Assembly (NCBI GenBank): GCA_043101845.1
Contig: JBICHN010000002.1
Coordinates: 682,001-746,000 of the forward strand
DNA: 64,000 bases
Direction of reading: 5' to 3'
Origin: JBICHN01 sp043101845
Lineage (GTDB): Bacteria; Planctomycetota; Phycisphaerae; Phycisphaerales; UBA5793
Both the position numbers and the translations under genes were made by a program. This document shows positions 51,625-60,665 of the stretch, in pieces; within the stretch, counting starts at the first letter, position 1; every line of letters starts with the position of its first letter. The notes under the pieces were generated by a model. The model was given only the letters and a program-made list of their open reading frames with translations. It did no database searches and was not told the origin of the DNA.

Positions 51625-52868
51625 CGGCGACGAATACGAAGGAGTTGGTGACCTCTGACGCGATCCGCGCGAAGTTTCCTGCGCTGCAGAGCGACCTGAT
51701 CTACCTCGAGAACGCCGGTGGATCGCAGGTACCGGCCGTGGTCGCCGAGCGGATCCGTGAGTACATGCTGCACAGTTATGTGCGGCTCGGGGCGGGGTAC
51801 GACCTCTCTCAGTACTGCACCGGGGTCGTCGCGGACGCCCACGCCTTCGTGAATCGAATCATGAACGGCGAAGAGGTCGGTCAGGTCGTCCTTGGTCCGT
51901 CGAGCACTTCGCTCGTGATGACACTCGCCGACGCGTACGCGCGATCACTGACGAGTGACGCTGAGATCGTGGTCGCCGAATCGGGACACGAGACGAATGT
52001 CGGTCCCTGGATGCGGCTCGCTGATCGTGGGTTCACCGTGCGGAACTGGCCCATGGATCCTGATGCGCTCGACCCGTGCCCCCTCGACACGCTTCGGCCG
52101 CTTCTCAATGAGAAGACGGCCATCGTGGCGTTTCCGCATGTCTCGAACCTGCTCGGCGGTATTGTGGATCCCGGGCCGATTGTCGACGCGGCCCACGAAG
52201 TGGGCGCACGGGTGGTCGTCGACGGCGTAGCGTTCGCCCCACATCGGCCGATCGATGTGCGGAAGTGGGGCGTCGACTGGTATGTCTACTCCACTTACAA
52301 GGTCTACGGCCCGCACATGGCCGCGATGTTTGGTCGTGATGACGCGTTCGCCGAGATCGAAGGCCCGCATCATTTCTTCATTCCGCGCGAGTCGATTCCA
52401 TACAAGTTTGAGGCCGCCGGCGTGTCGCATGAGGGATGCGCGGGGCTGCTCGCCCTGCAGGAATACCTCAATTTCATGGCCGGGGTCGACCCGGACGATG
52501 AGACCAGTCGCGACACGATCGAGTCTGCGTTCAATCGAATGGCGGAGCTTGAATTCGAACCGCAGACGCGGCTCATCGACTATCTCGGGTCACGGGATGA
52601 CTGTCGAATCGTCGGGCCGGAGACCGGCGCGCTGACGCGTGTCGGCACGATCAGTTTCACGCACGCGTCGCAGTCGTCGAAGGCCGTCGCCGAATCGCTC
52701 AACGCGCGCAACTTTGCTCTGCGGCACGGTCACATGTATTCCTACCGACTGTGTCGGCGACTCGGCATCGATCCCGACGACGGCGTCGTTCGCGTGAGCC
52801 TCGTTCACTACAACACCGTGGACGAAATCGATCGACTCATAAGCGGCCTCGACGAGGTTCTGGGCTGA
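51621..52868 (+). CDS. Cysteine desulfurase-like PLP enzyme (class V aminotransferase fold)
   Basis: A 415-residue enzyme. PLP-binding features are FPALQSDLIYLENAGGSQVP at the start, ESGHETNVGPW (His stacking on PLP), VVVDGVAFAPHRPIDV and the Schiff-base lysine in YVYSTYKVYGPHMAAMF. This fits the 'cysteine desulfurase-like' NifS/CsdA relatives rather than IscS. A mobile-loop catalytic Cys is not obvious, so selenocysteine-lyase- or kynureninase-like activity is possible. I chose the ATG that overlaps the lipoprotein stop and has GGGAG upstream; an in-frame ATG at 51609 is the alternative. Confidence 0.85.
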   Translation: MTATNTKELVTSDAIRAKFPALQSDLIYLENAGGSQVPAVVAERIREYMLHSYVRLGAGYDLSQYCTGVVADAHAFVNRIMNGEEVGQVVLGPSSTSLVMTLADAYARSLTSDAEIVVAESGHETNVGPWMRLADRGFTVRNWPMDPDALDPCPLDTLRPLLNEKTAIVAFPHVSNLLGGIVDPGPIVDAAHEVGARVVVDGVAFAPHRPIDVRKWGVDWYVYSTYKVYGPHMAAMFGRDDAFAEIEGPHHFFIPRESIPYKFEAAGVSHEGCAGLLALQEYLNFMAGVDPDDETSRDTIESAFNRMAELEFEPQTRLIDYLGSRDDCRIVGPETGALTRVGTISFTHASQSSKAVAESLNARNFALRHGHMYSYRLCRRLGIDPDDGVVRVSLVHYNTVDEIDRLISGLDEVLG

Positions 52869-52938
52869 AGGCGGTGGTCCGAGTTTCGGCGGCGGGCACA
52901 AGTCGTTAGACTGCGGTCCGTCGAATCGGAGCCTCCGC

Positions 52939-54450
52939 ATGGCCGAAGTCAACACGACGGTTTTCGCCGTCTCGTTCGCCGCGTACACACTCGCGATCGT
53001 GCTCGTCGGCCTCTACTCGGCGCGTTATGCGCGGCGGAGCGACACCGACTACTTTCTCGCCAATCGATCGCTCGGCCCCTGGATCGCGTCGCTCTCGGCG
53101 TCCGCGTCGAGTGAGTCCGGCTGGGTCACACTGGGACTCGTCGGCTGGGCATATTCCTCCGGCGTGTCGGCGTACTGGATCATTCCAGGCTGCCTTCTCG
53201 GATTCGCGTTCAACTGGTTCGTGCTCGCCGCCCGGATTCGCGATCGGGCGGGCGCTCTCGACGCGCTCACGATTCCAGATCTCTTCGCGCTTCACTATCG
53301 CGAGCGAACACCGGTTCTGCGGGTGCTCTCCGTTCTCGTGATCCTCGTCGCGATGACGCTCTATGTCGCAGCGCAGTTCGCGGCGGCGGGGAAGGCGTTC
53401 GAGGCGACCTTCGCTCTGAATTACCGAGTCGGCGTGCTCATCGGCGCCGGAATCGTTCTGGTCTACACCGTTACCGGTGGCTTTCGAGCCGTTTGCTGGA
53501 CCGACTTTCTTCAGGCGTTGCTCATGGTCGGGACGCTCGTCTTCTTTCCGATCTACCTGCTCGCGACGCATGGAGGGTTCGGGGTCGTCACCGATCGACT
53601 CGAGTCCATTTCACCCGAACTGCTCGAGGTCATTCCCCAAAGCGCGCAAGCGTCGTCCGCGGCGCTGATCGGGTTCCTGCTCGGTTCGGGAGCGCTTGGC
53701 ATCAATCTCGGATATCCCGGACAGCCGCATGTGCTCGTGCGCTTCATGGCGCTGCGAGATCGTCGCGAAGCGTTCTTCGGTGGTGTCATAGCCATGACCT
53801 GGGGCGCGCTGGTGTACTGGGGTGCTGTTACGGTCGGGCTCGTCGCCCGCTCGCTCTCGGTCGAAGGACTCGAGTGGACCGCAGCGCTCGAGGCCGAGGG
53901 CGGCGGGGAACTCGGGCTCGTCGTGACCGCGGCGAATCTTCTGCCCGAACTCATCTCCGGCGTGGTGCTCGCGGCGGTGCTCGCCGCGATCTGCTCAACC
54001 GCCGACAGCCAGCTCGTCGTGGCCGCGAGCGCCGCGGCGAACGATCTCGTTGCACGATTGCGGCGCGATCGCGTTTCGGAAGCGGTCCAGGCGCTCGTCA
54101 ATCGAGCGACTGTGCTTCTGCTCGGCGTCCTCGCAGTTGCGCTCGTCGTCAATGAGGAAGTCGAAGTCTACGGATATGTGCTCGAGTACGGCTGGGCCAT
54201 TCTCGGCGCCGCGTTCGGCCCACAGATCATCCTCATGACGCTCTGGAGAAGATCGACCTGGGCTGGCTGCGTGGTAGGCATGGTGACCGGCTTCACCGTG
54301 GCGCTCGTATGGAAGCGGGGATTCGACAATACTCTCGGCGAAGTCGAGGTGTACAACCTCACGCTCGGATTCGTCGCTGCGTTCATCGCCAATGTCGCCG
54401 TCAGCCTCGTGACGGCGCCGCCCGGGAGTGGGGCCTCTTCGGAGGCATGA
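52939..54450 (+). CDS. Sodium:solute symporter (SSS family, PutP-like)
   Basis: A 503-residue transporter with about 13 membrane helices. SSS features include RSDTDYFLANRSLGPWIASL, SASSESGWVTLGLVGWAY, VYTVTGGFRAVCWTDFLQ and LAAICSTADSQLVVAASAAANDL. These resemble PutP sodium/proline symporters, though the substrate cannot be fixed. GGAG is seven bases before the ATG. Confidence 0.92.
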   Translation: MAEVNTTVFAVSFAAYTLAIVLVGLYSARYARRSDTDYFLANRSLGPWIASLSASASSESGWVTLGLVGWAYSSGVSAYWIIPGCLLGFAFNWFVLAARIRDRAGALDALTIPDLFALHYRERTPVLRVLSVLVILVAMTLYVAAQFAAAGKAFEATFALNYRVGVLIGAGIVLVYTVTGGFRAVCWTDFLQALLMVGTLVFFPIYLLATHGGFGVVTDRLESISPELLEVIPQSAQASSAALIGFLLGSGALGINLGYPGQPHVLVRFMALRDRREAFFGGVIAMTWGALVYWGAVTVGLVARSLSVEGLEWTAALEAEGGGELGLVVTAANLLPELISGVVLAAVLAAICSTADSQLVVAASAAANDLVARLRRDRVSEAVQALVNRATVLLLGVLAVALVVNEEVEVYGYVLEYGWAILGAAFGPQIILMTLWRRSTWAGCVVGMVTGFTVALVWKRGFDNTLGEVEVYNLTLGFVAAFIANVAVSLVTAPPGSGASSEA

Positions 54451-54540
54451 TCGAACTTCGAGATTCGCGCCAGAAAGACGCCTCAGCTTCGAACTCTGAT
54501 CGACGCTCGCCTGTCGCGGCGCGTGAAAGGAGTTTGAGCC

Positions 54541-55776
54541 ATGAGGCGGTTCTATCAGCGAATACAACTTGGTCTCGCCGGCCTGTCGATCGCCCGCGCC
54601 TGCCTGGGCGCGATCGAGCCGGAGTCGGTCCGCATACCCGACCATTACGGACTCGGCGGATTCCTGGTCGTCGAGTGGCGGGGCCTCGGTGATCTTCCCG
54701 GCGGCGCGTTCGACAGCGTCGCGACCGCCGTCAATTACGACGGCTCGGTGATCGTCGGCTCGTCGCAATCCGCACGATCGGTCGACAATCCTCCGGCGCC
54801 CGGAAGCGTCCGCGAACAGCCGTTCCTCGGGACCGAGGCGTTCTGGTGGAGCGCGGAGACCGGCATGATCGGCCTCGGCGATCTGCCCGGCGACGAGTGG
54901 TTTCACTCCTTCGCTTCGGCGGTCTCCGACGACGGGCGAATCGTCGTCGGTGGAAGCTGGTCGGAAGACTCGATGCGCGGGCTCATCCCCGGCGCCGAGG
55001 GATTTCGTTTCGATGCGCAGACCGGCGAAATGAATCCGCTCGGTGTGTTAACGAACGGGATGCAGCAGCATTCCCCCGCACTCGGTGTCTCACCCGACGG
55101 GTCCTACATCGTCGGTCAGGTCGCCTACCACGACGGCTGGTACCAGGGCTATGTCTGGACCGACCGGACCGGCATCGTCGGCGTCGGGAATCTCGGATCG
55201 ATCATTCACTTCGGCCAGTTGCGCGACGCGACCGACGATGGTGTGTTCGTCGGCTCGGACCACATGACGATCGCTGGAGGCGCCTGTCAGGTTCCGGTCT
55301 CCGCCGACCGATCGCGCGGACTCGTCGCCCGCGATGGCGACTGCGGCACGATTCTTGCGATCGCCGCCGACGGGTCAGTCGCGGTCGGCGCCGCCGGCGC
55401 GACGCGGCAGGCCGCGCGATGGACGAGGGACGGCGTCGAGTTTCTTCCGGGTCCCGACGGCGTCACCTTCGAGCGCTCCCAGGCGAATGCGGTCTCCCAC
55501 GACGGTCGCGTCGCCGCGGGATGGGGATCAATCGGCGGCCGCTCGGTCGCGGTCGTCTGGAACGAATTCGGCGACGCGGTTCTGGTCGATGATCTGCTCG
55601 CCGCCGCCTCTGGGACGAACGGTGCGGCCGGATGGTCCTTCGGCCAGGCGCTTGGTGTCTCCGGCGACGGTCGGGTCCTTGTCGGCTACGGCGTCAATCC
55701 CGCCGGAAACCGCGAGGCGTGGATGCTGCGTCTCGACACGATCGACCCGATTTCTACCCGCCTCATGGTTCGGTGA
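54541..55776 (+). CDS. Secreted protein with HAF-like repeats
   Basis: A 411-residue protein with a probable signal peptide (LGLAGLSIARACLGA). The body is built of about six repeats containing GLGDLPGG..S.A..VS.DG..VVG (for example WRGLGDLPGGAFDSVATAV and MIGLGDLPGDEWFHSFASAV). These are HAF repeats often found in extracellular proteins, including PEP-CTERM proteins. No sorting tail is seen here. The function is unknown. AAAGGAG precedes the ATG. Confidence 0.78.
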   Translation: MRRFYQRIQLGLAGLSIARACLGAIEPESVRIPDHYGLGGFLVVEWRGLGDLPGGAFDSVATAVNYDGSVIVGSSQSARSVDNPPAPGSVREQPFLGTEAFWWSAETGMIGLGDLPGDEWFHSFASAVSDDGRIVVGGSWSEDSMRGLIPGAEGFRFDAQTGEMNPLGVLTNGMQQHSPALGVSPDGSYIVGQVAYHDGWYQGYVWTDRTGIVGVGNLGSIIHFGQLRDATDDGVFVGSDHMTIAGGACQVPVSADRSRGLVARDGDCGTILAIAADGSVAVGAAGATRQAARWTRDGVEFLPGPDGVTFERSQANAVSHDGRVAAGWGSIGGRSVAVVWNEFGDAVLVDDLLAAASGTNGAAGWSFGQALGVSGDGRVLVGYGVNPAGNREAWMLRLDTIDPISTRLMVR

Positions 55777-55811
55777 CCGTTCGCAGTTTCACGGTCATCT
55801 CACTACGCGAC

Positions 55812-55843
55812 GCCCTCCTCCGGCTCCTCCCGGGGGAGGGCTT
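55812..55843 (+). terminator. Possible terminator after the HAF-repeat gene
   Basis: GCCCTCC pairs with GGAGGGC across a 16-base loop, followed by TTTCGTT, 36 bases after the stop. The loop is long and the T-run short. Confidence 0.4.
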
Positions 55844-55994
55844 TCGTTGACGCCGAGTCGCTGCGAGATGTCCTGGGATTTCCGGTGTCAGTGCGCCAGA
55901 TTGCGCGGTTCGGGTCGAACACTCCGCGGATCGTCCGAAGCGATTGAGACGAGCCACGACTTACCCAGTGATCGGTCAACAAAGGAGCAGTGCC

Positions 55995-57659
55995 ATGATC
56001 CGGTCCAACCTCTCGAATCGTGCGTTGATGTGCGTCGCCGGGGCGACGATCGCCGGAACCGCGTTCGCCGCGGTCCCGAAGTACAACATCACGCTCACCC
56101 AGAACTTCGAGAACCTCAGCCCGTCGAATCCACTCGGCGGCTGGCAGTTCCAGGCGCACCAGGTCCTCCAGGATATCGTGCAGCAGGGACGCAACCATTA
56201 CCTCTACGCCGTCGCCGACGCCACGAGCTTCAGCCTCGTCAGCCAGGGCAACGGCGCGAACGCGTGGGCGGGCGACAAAGACTTTCGTGCGTCAGGCGTT
56301 CGACGCATCTCGTTCATGACGGCCGTCCGCGCCCGCCAGATTCCGACGATGCGCATGATGACCGTTTCGCTGTGGAATGACTCGGGCACTCCCGAGGACG
56401 ACACGGACGACTTCGGCTTCTATTACGACGCGACCGATTCGATGCTCGCGTTCGACGGTTCGGTGAATCACTTCAGCTTTGAGATTCCGAGCCAGGTGAC
56501 GCACCAGAATCCGTTCGGCTGGATTCCTGTGCGCGGTCCGGAAGCCCCGCTCTTCCCGCCGGAGCATGTGTGGGATGCGGTCATCACCGATGTGGATCGA
56601 ATTGAGTTCAACTACTTCGATCCGCAGCAGAAGTGGTTCTTCATTCAGCTCTATGACCTCGGCGCCGACAACATCGAGCTCGAGATCGACACCCGGCTTC
56701 GCCCGGCGTCGCCCGACAGCGATCGACTGATCAAGATCAGCGACGCGGTGACCGATGTTCCGCTCGATCCCGAATTCGCACTCCGCCGTCGCGAGCTCAA
56801 GCAGGTCAACGCGGCGCAGCAGGCCTCGGAGCTTCTCGTTCAACAGCTCGAGGAACTCAAGGTTCTCTCGCACACCGATCCGCGCGGATCGGCCGGGTCG
56901 AAGAAGCTTGAGCAGGTCGCCCGGGCGGCCGGCGAGTTGAACAACCAGATCCTTCGCAGCCTGCAGTTCGCCGATCCCGAGCGAGCCTGCACCCGGCGAT
57001 CGACCGATTGCCTCGGTCAGGCATTGAGCGATGTCGACGGCGTCTTCATCGCTGTGACGAAGCTCGAGGCCCTCGAACAGGAAGGTCGCGGAATCAACTC
57101 GGCCGGTGTCGGTCAGGCGATCGCGCTCGCCCAGGACGCGGCGATCAATCTCGATCGGGCGCGCCGCTCGCTCGGTATCAGTGATTCGGACGGCCGGACC
57201 GTCATCGGCGATCCAATCACGCGATACGACGACACGGACGACGAGCCGTTCGTCAAGGAGCGGGCCTATAAGCGTCCCGCGTGGAGCAATGGGGACGGCA
57301 TGACCTTCAGCGTCGCGGGCGCGGACTACGCGGTCTCCGACACGGATTACGCGATCGATGACACGGACGACGCGATCGACGACGCCGACCGGGACCACGG
57401 CTCAAGTGATACACCGGAGCGCGCGTACCGCCTGCCGGTGCGCCATCGAGGTGACGGCGTCACGATGTCGCTCGGGCTCTCATCCGGAAGCGATGTCGAC
57501 GGGCAGAACAACTCCCCGGATCGGTCAATCGCGGTCGCTCGCGACGATGGGACGACCCGCGCCATCGACCCGACCGACGACGCCGGCGGCGTCGCCGACG
57601 ACACCGACGATGACCTCGGCCGCGACCCGCGGACCGGTGGCATGGGTGGTGGTGGCTAA
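55995..57659 (+). CDS. Secreted protein with a helical middle and Asp-rich tail
   Basis: A 554-residue exported protein with a signal peptide (ALMCVAGATIAGTAFA). The first 240 residues look like a beta-sandwich or lectin-like domain (TQNFENLSPSNPLGGWQFQ, FGFYYDATDSMLAFDG). A helical segment at about 270-400 contains an isolated cysteine pair (ACTRRSTDC). The last 120 residues are polar and Asp-rich with DTD and DDTDD repeats and end GGMGGGG; such runs often bind calcium or are disordered. GGAG lies eight bases before this ATG; an in-frame ATG at 55944 is less likely. I do not recognise a family. Confidence 0.75.
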   Translation: MIRSNLSNRALMCVAGATIAGTAFAAVPKYNITLTQNFENLSPSNPLGGWQFQAHQVLQDIVQQGRNHYLYAVADATSFSLVSQGNGANAWAGDKDFRASGVRRISFMTAVRARQIPTMRMMTVSLWNDSGTPEDDTDDFGFYYDATDSMLAFDGSVNHFSFEIPSQVTHQNPFGWIPVRGPEAPLFPPEHVWDAVITDVDRIEFNYFDPQQKWFFIQLYDLGADNIELEIDTRLRPASPDSDRLIKISDAVTDVPLDPEFALRRRELKQVNAAQQASELLVQQLEELKVLSHTDPRGSAGSKKLEQVARAAGELNNQILRSLQFADPERACTRRSTDCLGQALSDVDGVFIAVTKLEALEQEGRGINSAGVGQAIALAQDAAINLDRARRSLGISDSDGRTVIGDPITRYDDTDDEPFVKERAYKRPAWSNGDGMTFSVAGADYAVSDTDYAIDDTDDAIDDADRDHGSSDTPERAYRLPVRHRGDGVTMSLGLSSGSDVDGQNNSPDRSIAVARDDGTTRAIDPTDDAGGVADDTDDDLGRDPRTGGMGGGG

Positions 57660-57826
57660 GGGGGGTCAATCGGCGAGACGGGTCCGGCGGATGGTCAGGC
57701 TCCGTCGGGCCCGCTCACGCCGGCGTCTCGAATGAGGCGCGGACAACAGACCACGCCAGGGGATCGGCCCGGTGAGCGCTCCGCTCGTCGGGTCGATCCG
57801 TTTAATCGTTCTTGAATCGTCGTCCC

Positions 57827-58102
57827 TTAGCGTCGACGCCGCTTGCCGATCATCGTCCAGCCGAAGATCTTCCATCCGAGTTCGTGCTCGAGTTCATCGA
57901 GCCGCTCGAGTTCTTCGTTCGTGGGGGACGACCTCGCCGCCTCACGCACCGCGGCGTCGAGCAGGTCCTCATCTTCCACCAATGAGCGGCATCGGTCACA
58001 CCGGTTGAGATGCTCCCCAATCGAGAGACGCCGCTCTTCGGTCGCCGACTCCTGCACATAATCGAAGAGGTCGAGCGCCGAGGGGCACGCCGGATCGTTC
58101 AC
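57827..58102 (-). CDS. Zinc-finger anti-sigma factor (putative)
   Basis: A 91-residue protein with CPSALDLFDYV at the N-terminus and a HLNRCDRCRSLVEDE zinc motif (HxxxCxxC), typical of the ZAS/zf-HC2 anti-sigma domain. No membrane helix is present, so it would be a soluble anti-sigma factor. The GTG start overlaps the sigma factor's stop by four bases. It is the likely direct inhibitor of the ECF sigma factor upstream of it. Confidence 0.82.
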   Translation of the reverse strand: MNDPACPSALDLFDYVQESATEERRLSIGEHLNRCDRCRSLVEDEDLLDAAVREAARSSPTNEELERLDELEHELGWKIFGWTMIGKRRRR

Positions 58103-58707
58103 GACGCCAGTCCTTTCGTGTCGGAGCCGTCCTCGGCGGCGCGGCGGAGTTCCTCGTAGCGCCGCGCCACGCGCTGGCCGATTCGATGCTTGAACTCATA
58201 GACGCGGTCAACCTTGACGCCGAGCGCTTCCGCCGCCTCGCGCGGGGCGAGCCCCTGCACGGCGGTCAGCCAGAACGCCCGGAACGCGGTGTCATCCCCT
58301 CGCTCCCGCCGGACGGTCTCCGCCGCTTCGCGGAGTAAAGCGCGGCTCCATTCGCGTTCCCAGACGCTCGAAAGTGTCCCGTCGGCGGCCTTCGATCGGT
58401 CCCGGGCCGCGTCATCGTCCGGAGTCGGAGCCCGGCTGCGGGCCGCGATGACATCGCGGACCTTGTTGTAGCTCACGGCAAGCAGCCAGCTTCGAAACGA
58501 ACCTCGCGAGGGGTCGTAGCGTTCGATGCCCTTCGTGACGGCCATCATGACGAGCTGCACGACCTCTTCCGCATCGTCCTGGCTCAAGCCCTGCCGCCGC
58601 GCGATCGTGAAGATCAGCGGCGCATAGCGGCTGTAGAACTCGCTCCAACTCGATCGATCGGCGCGATCGGTGATCGCAGCCAGGAGTGTTCCGCTTGTCG
58701 TGTACAT
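58099..58707 (-). CDS. ECF RNA polymerase sigma factor
   Basis: A 202-residue sigma-70 family factor. Region 2 reads EFYSRYAPLIFTIARRQGLSQDDAEEVVQLVMM and FRSWLLAVSYNKVRDVI; region 4 ends in LAPREAAEALGVKVDRVYEFKHRI with a helix-turn-helix. It belongs to a planctomycete-enriched ECF type with a long inter-domain linker. It is coupled to the anti-sigma gene and divergent from a kinase-like gene. The ATG at 58707 has AGG at suitable distance; a GTG one codon earlier is possible. Confidence 0.9.
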   Translation of the reverse strand: MYTTSGTLLAAITDRADRSSWSEFYSRYAPLIFTIARRQGLSQDDAEEVVQLVMMAVTKGIERYDPSRGSFRSWLLAVSYNKVRDVIAARSRAPTPDDDAARDRSKAADGTLSSVWEREWSRALLREAAETVRRERGDDTAFRAFWLTAVQGLAPREAAEALGVKVDRVYEFKHRIGQRVARRYEELRRAAEDGSDTKGLAS

Positions 58708-58863
58708 CACGCCGCCTCACGCCAGGAAGCGCCCTCGAGCCACGCCCATTGTACCGGGAACGGCGTATCGGCGCAAAGTTGGAATGCCGCGCCAGATTCC
58801 CCGTCGACTGCCGAACTCTTCCCGGCGAACGGGCCTGACGCCCGTCGCCGTGAGGAGTTCGTC

Positions 58864-59916
58864 ATGTCTGTGCTGACGCTTTCCGGTCTTCAATCCTTCA
58901 TCCGATACGCCCGACGCGAGTCCGCCTCGTCCGGACGGCGTCGGGCCGAGGTCGCATGGGAGCTCAACGGCTACGAGGTGCTCAAGCCGCTCGCCCGCGG
59001 GAAGGATTCGCGCCTCTTTCTCGTGCGTGACCCGAAGACCCGGCGGCTTGTCGTCCTCAAGAGGGCGACGCGGCGAAGTGACGGTGATCACCGACTCATC
59101 GATCGAATCCGCTCGGAGTATCAACTGAGCGTGGGGCTGCGTCATCCCAACATCCGATCCGCCCTCCGCCTCGTCCAGCAGCGCGCCTGGTGGAGGGTGA
59201 ACGAATGTCGACTGGTTCTCGAGTTCATCGACGGTCGCACGCTCCGCGCCCACGATTCGGCGAAACTGCTCGATCTCTGCGTCATATTCGAATCCATCGC
59301 CGATGCGCTCGCGTTCACGCACGCGCACGGCGTCGTACATGCGGATGTCTCCGATCGAAACATACTCGTCGGTCGAGACGGGACGGCGCGACTCATTGAT
59401 TTCGGCCATGCGATCCGAATCGGGTCTCGACAGCTCTCGCATTCCGGTTCGGTCGAGTCGAGCGCGCCCGAACTCGTGTACGGCTGGACCGCGAGCAGCG
59501 CGACCGATGTGTATGGCCTCGGTTCGACAATGTACTGGAAGTTCACCGGTCGTCGCCCGCCCACCGCGGCGGCGCAGCGATCGCCGCTCGGTTTCGTCCC
59601 CGATCCATCACGCCTGCGCATGCCGATTCACCCCTGCGCCGTCATGCCGGGTCTGCCCGCCGAGCTTGGTGATCTCATCATCGAGTCGCTGCAGATCAAG
59701 CCGGCGCGACGACCGACGATGCTCGTCGTGCGCGACACGCTGGCGCGACTTCGCTATGAGCTTGAGAATCCCCTCCGCCGAGAGAGTTGGCGTCGAAGCG
59801 GGCGGGCCACGCGCCACGGGGCGTCGTCGACTCCGGGCGGTCGGCTCAGTTCGATAGCGCGGCGTCCATCCTCATTCGGCGACTCGATTCGCCGCCGCCC
59901 GTCGAGCGTGAACTGA
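58864..59916 (+). CDS. Divergent Ser/Thr kinase-like protein
   Basis: A 350-residue protein with a protein-kinase fold but altered motifs. The glycine loop is degenerate (ARGKDSRLFLVRD), the ATP lysine is kept in VVLKRA, and the catalytic loop is HADVSDRNIL instead of HRDLKPxN, so the catalytic Asp and Asn are kept but Lys is lost. DFG is present (LIDFGHA) and APE reads APELVYGW. It ends in a basic Arg/Ser-rich tail without membrane helix. It may be active on small substrates, or a regulatory pseudokinase. It is divergent from the ECF/anti-sigma pair, suggesting a shared circuit. Confidence 0.85.
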   Translation: MSVLTLSGLQSFIRYARRESASSGRRRAEVAWELNGYEVLKPLARGKDSRLFLVRDPKTRRLVVLKRATRRSDGDHRLIDRIRSEYQLSVGLRHPNIRSALRLVQQRAWWRVNECRLVLEFIDGRTLRAHDSAKLLDLCVIFESIADALAFTHAHGVVHADVSDRNILVGRDGTARLIDFGHAIRIGSRQLSHSGSVESSAPELVYGWTASSATDVYGLGSTMYWKFTGRRPPTAAAQRSPLGFVPDPSRLRMPIHPCAVMPGLPAELGDLIIESLQIKPARRPTMLVVRDTLARLRYELENPLRRESWRRSGRATRHGASSTPGGRLSSIARRPSSFGDSIRRRPSSVN

Positions 59917-60066
59917 CATTGATGAAACCACGCAGCACGGACACCCCGATGCGTCGCCCACGCGATCGCGTCGGGGGTGTTCGTTTCGCCGAAAAGCCAT
60001 TCGATCGGGTCGAGCGACTCGAAGGCCTTGTCGGCGCGGGATCGTCCTCGCGAGCGGAGAATCGCA

Positions 60067-60651
60067 CTACTGGTTGATGAACTCGATGCCGGCGAGCGCC
60101 GACGCGAGGACGACGGCGAACACCACGATGAATGGCCACCGCGGCGCATGAATGAGTTCGGGCAGCGTCAGTTTCCCACGATCACCTACCGGGTTGACGG
60201 AGCGTTCGATAACGCCGGACGCCTCCGCGAAGAGGTACGAGCCGACCATCATTCCAGTGATGACCGCGAGCGCATCGAAGTTCCCCTGGCCAAGCGCCGC
60301 GGCGCTGGTGCCCGGGCAGTAGGCGCTGAGGCCGAAGCCAATCCCGAAGAGGACGCCACCCAGCACATTGGCGAGGTAGCGCGTCGGTTTGACATGAAGC
60401 TCGACGAGACCGAAATGATGCAAGGCGAAGATCCCGAGCATGCCCACGATGATCGCCGAGAGCATGACCTGAACCACGGTGAAGTCTTCGAGCAGGAGTA
60501 CCCCGATCAAGATGTGAAACTTGGCCACGCCGCCCTTCTGCAGCAGAAAGCCAAAAGCAATTCCGAACAGGAGTCCGAGCGCGAGCTGCGCTCCGGCGGA
60601 CCGGGGGCCGCCCTCATCCGGCTCCTTCACGATTGTTGATCCCTGAGACAT
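60067..60651 (-). CDS. YeeE/YedE family sulfur transporter, second half
   Basis: A 194-residue membrane protein with five hydrophobic helices. It contains the family's Cys motif in FGLSAYCPGTSAAALGQG. Larger YeeE/YedE (TsuA-type) thiosulfate transporters carry two such halves in one chain; here the halves are separate genes with 14 bases between them. The upstream part of the open frame (to 60885) belongs to the other half. It is the last gene of the sulfur operon. Confidence 0.87.
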   Translation of the reverse strand: MSQGSTIVKEPDEGGPRSAGAQLALGLLFGIAFGFLLQKGGVAKFHILIGVLLLEDFTVVQVMLSAIIVGMLGIFALHHFGLVELHVKPTRYLANVLGGVLFGIGFGLSAYCPGTSAAALGQGNFDALAVITGMMVGSYLFAEASGVIERSVNPVGDRGKLTLPELIHAPRWPFIVVFAVVLASALAGIEFINQ

Positions 60652-60665
60652 TCCGCCCGCCCCCT

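Noticed and set aside
57355..57400. Short DNA repeat array or CRISPR-like element in the Asp-rich coding tail
   Set aside because: The periodicity is codon-level repetition of Asp, Thr and Ala inside a coding frame, not direct repeats with spacers.
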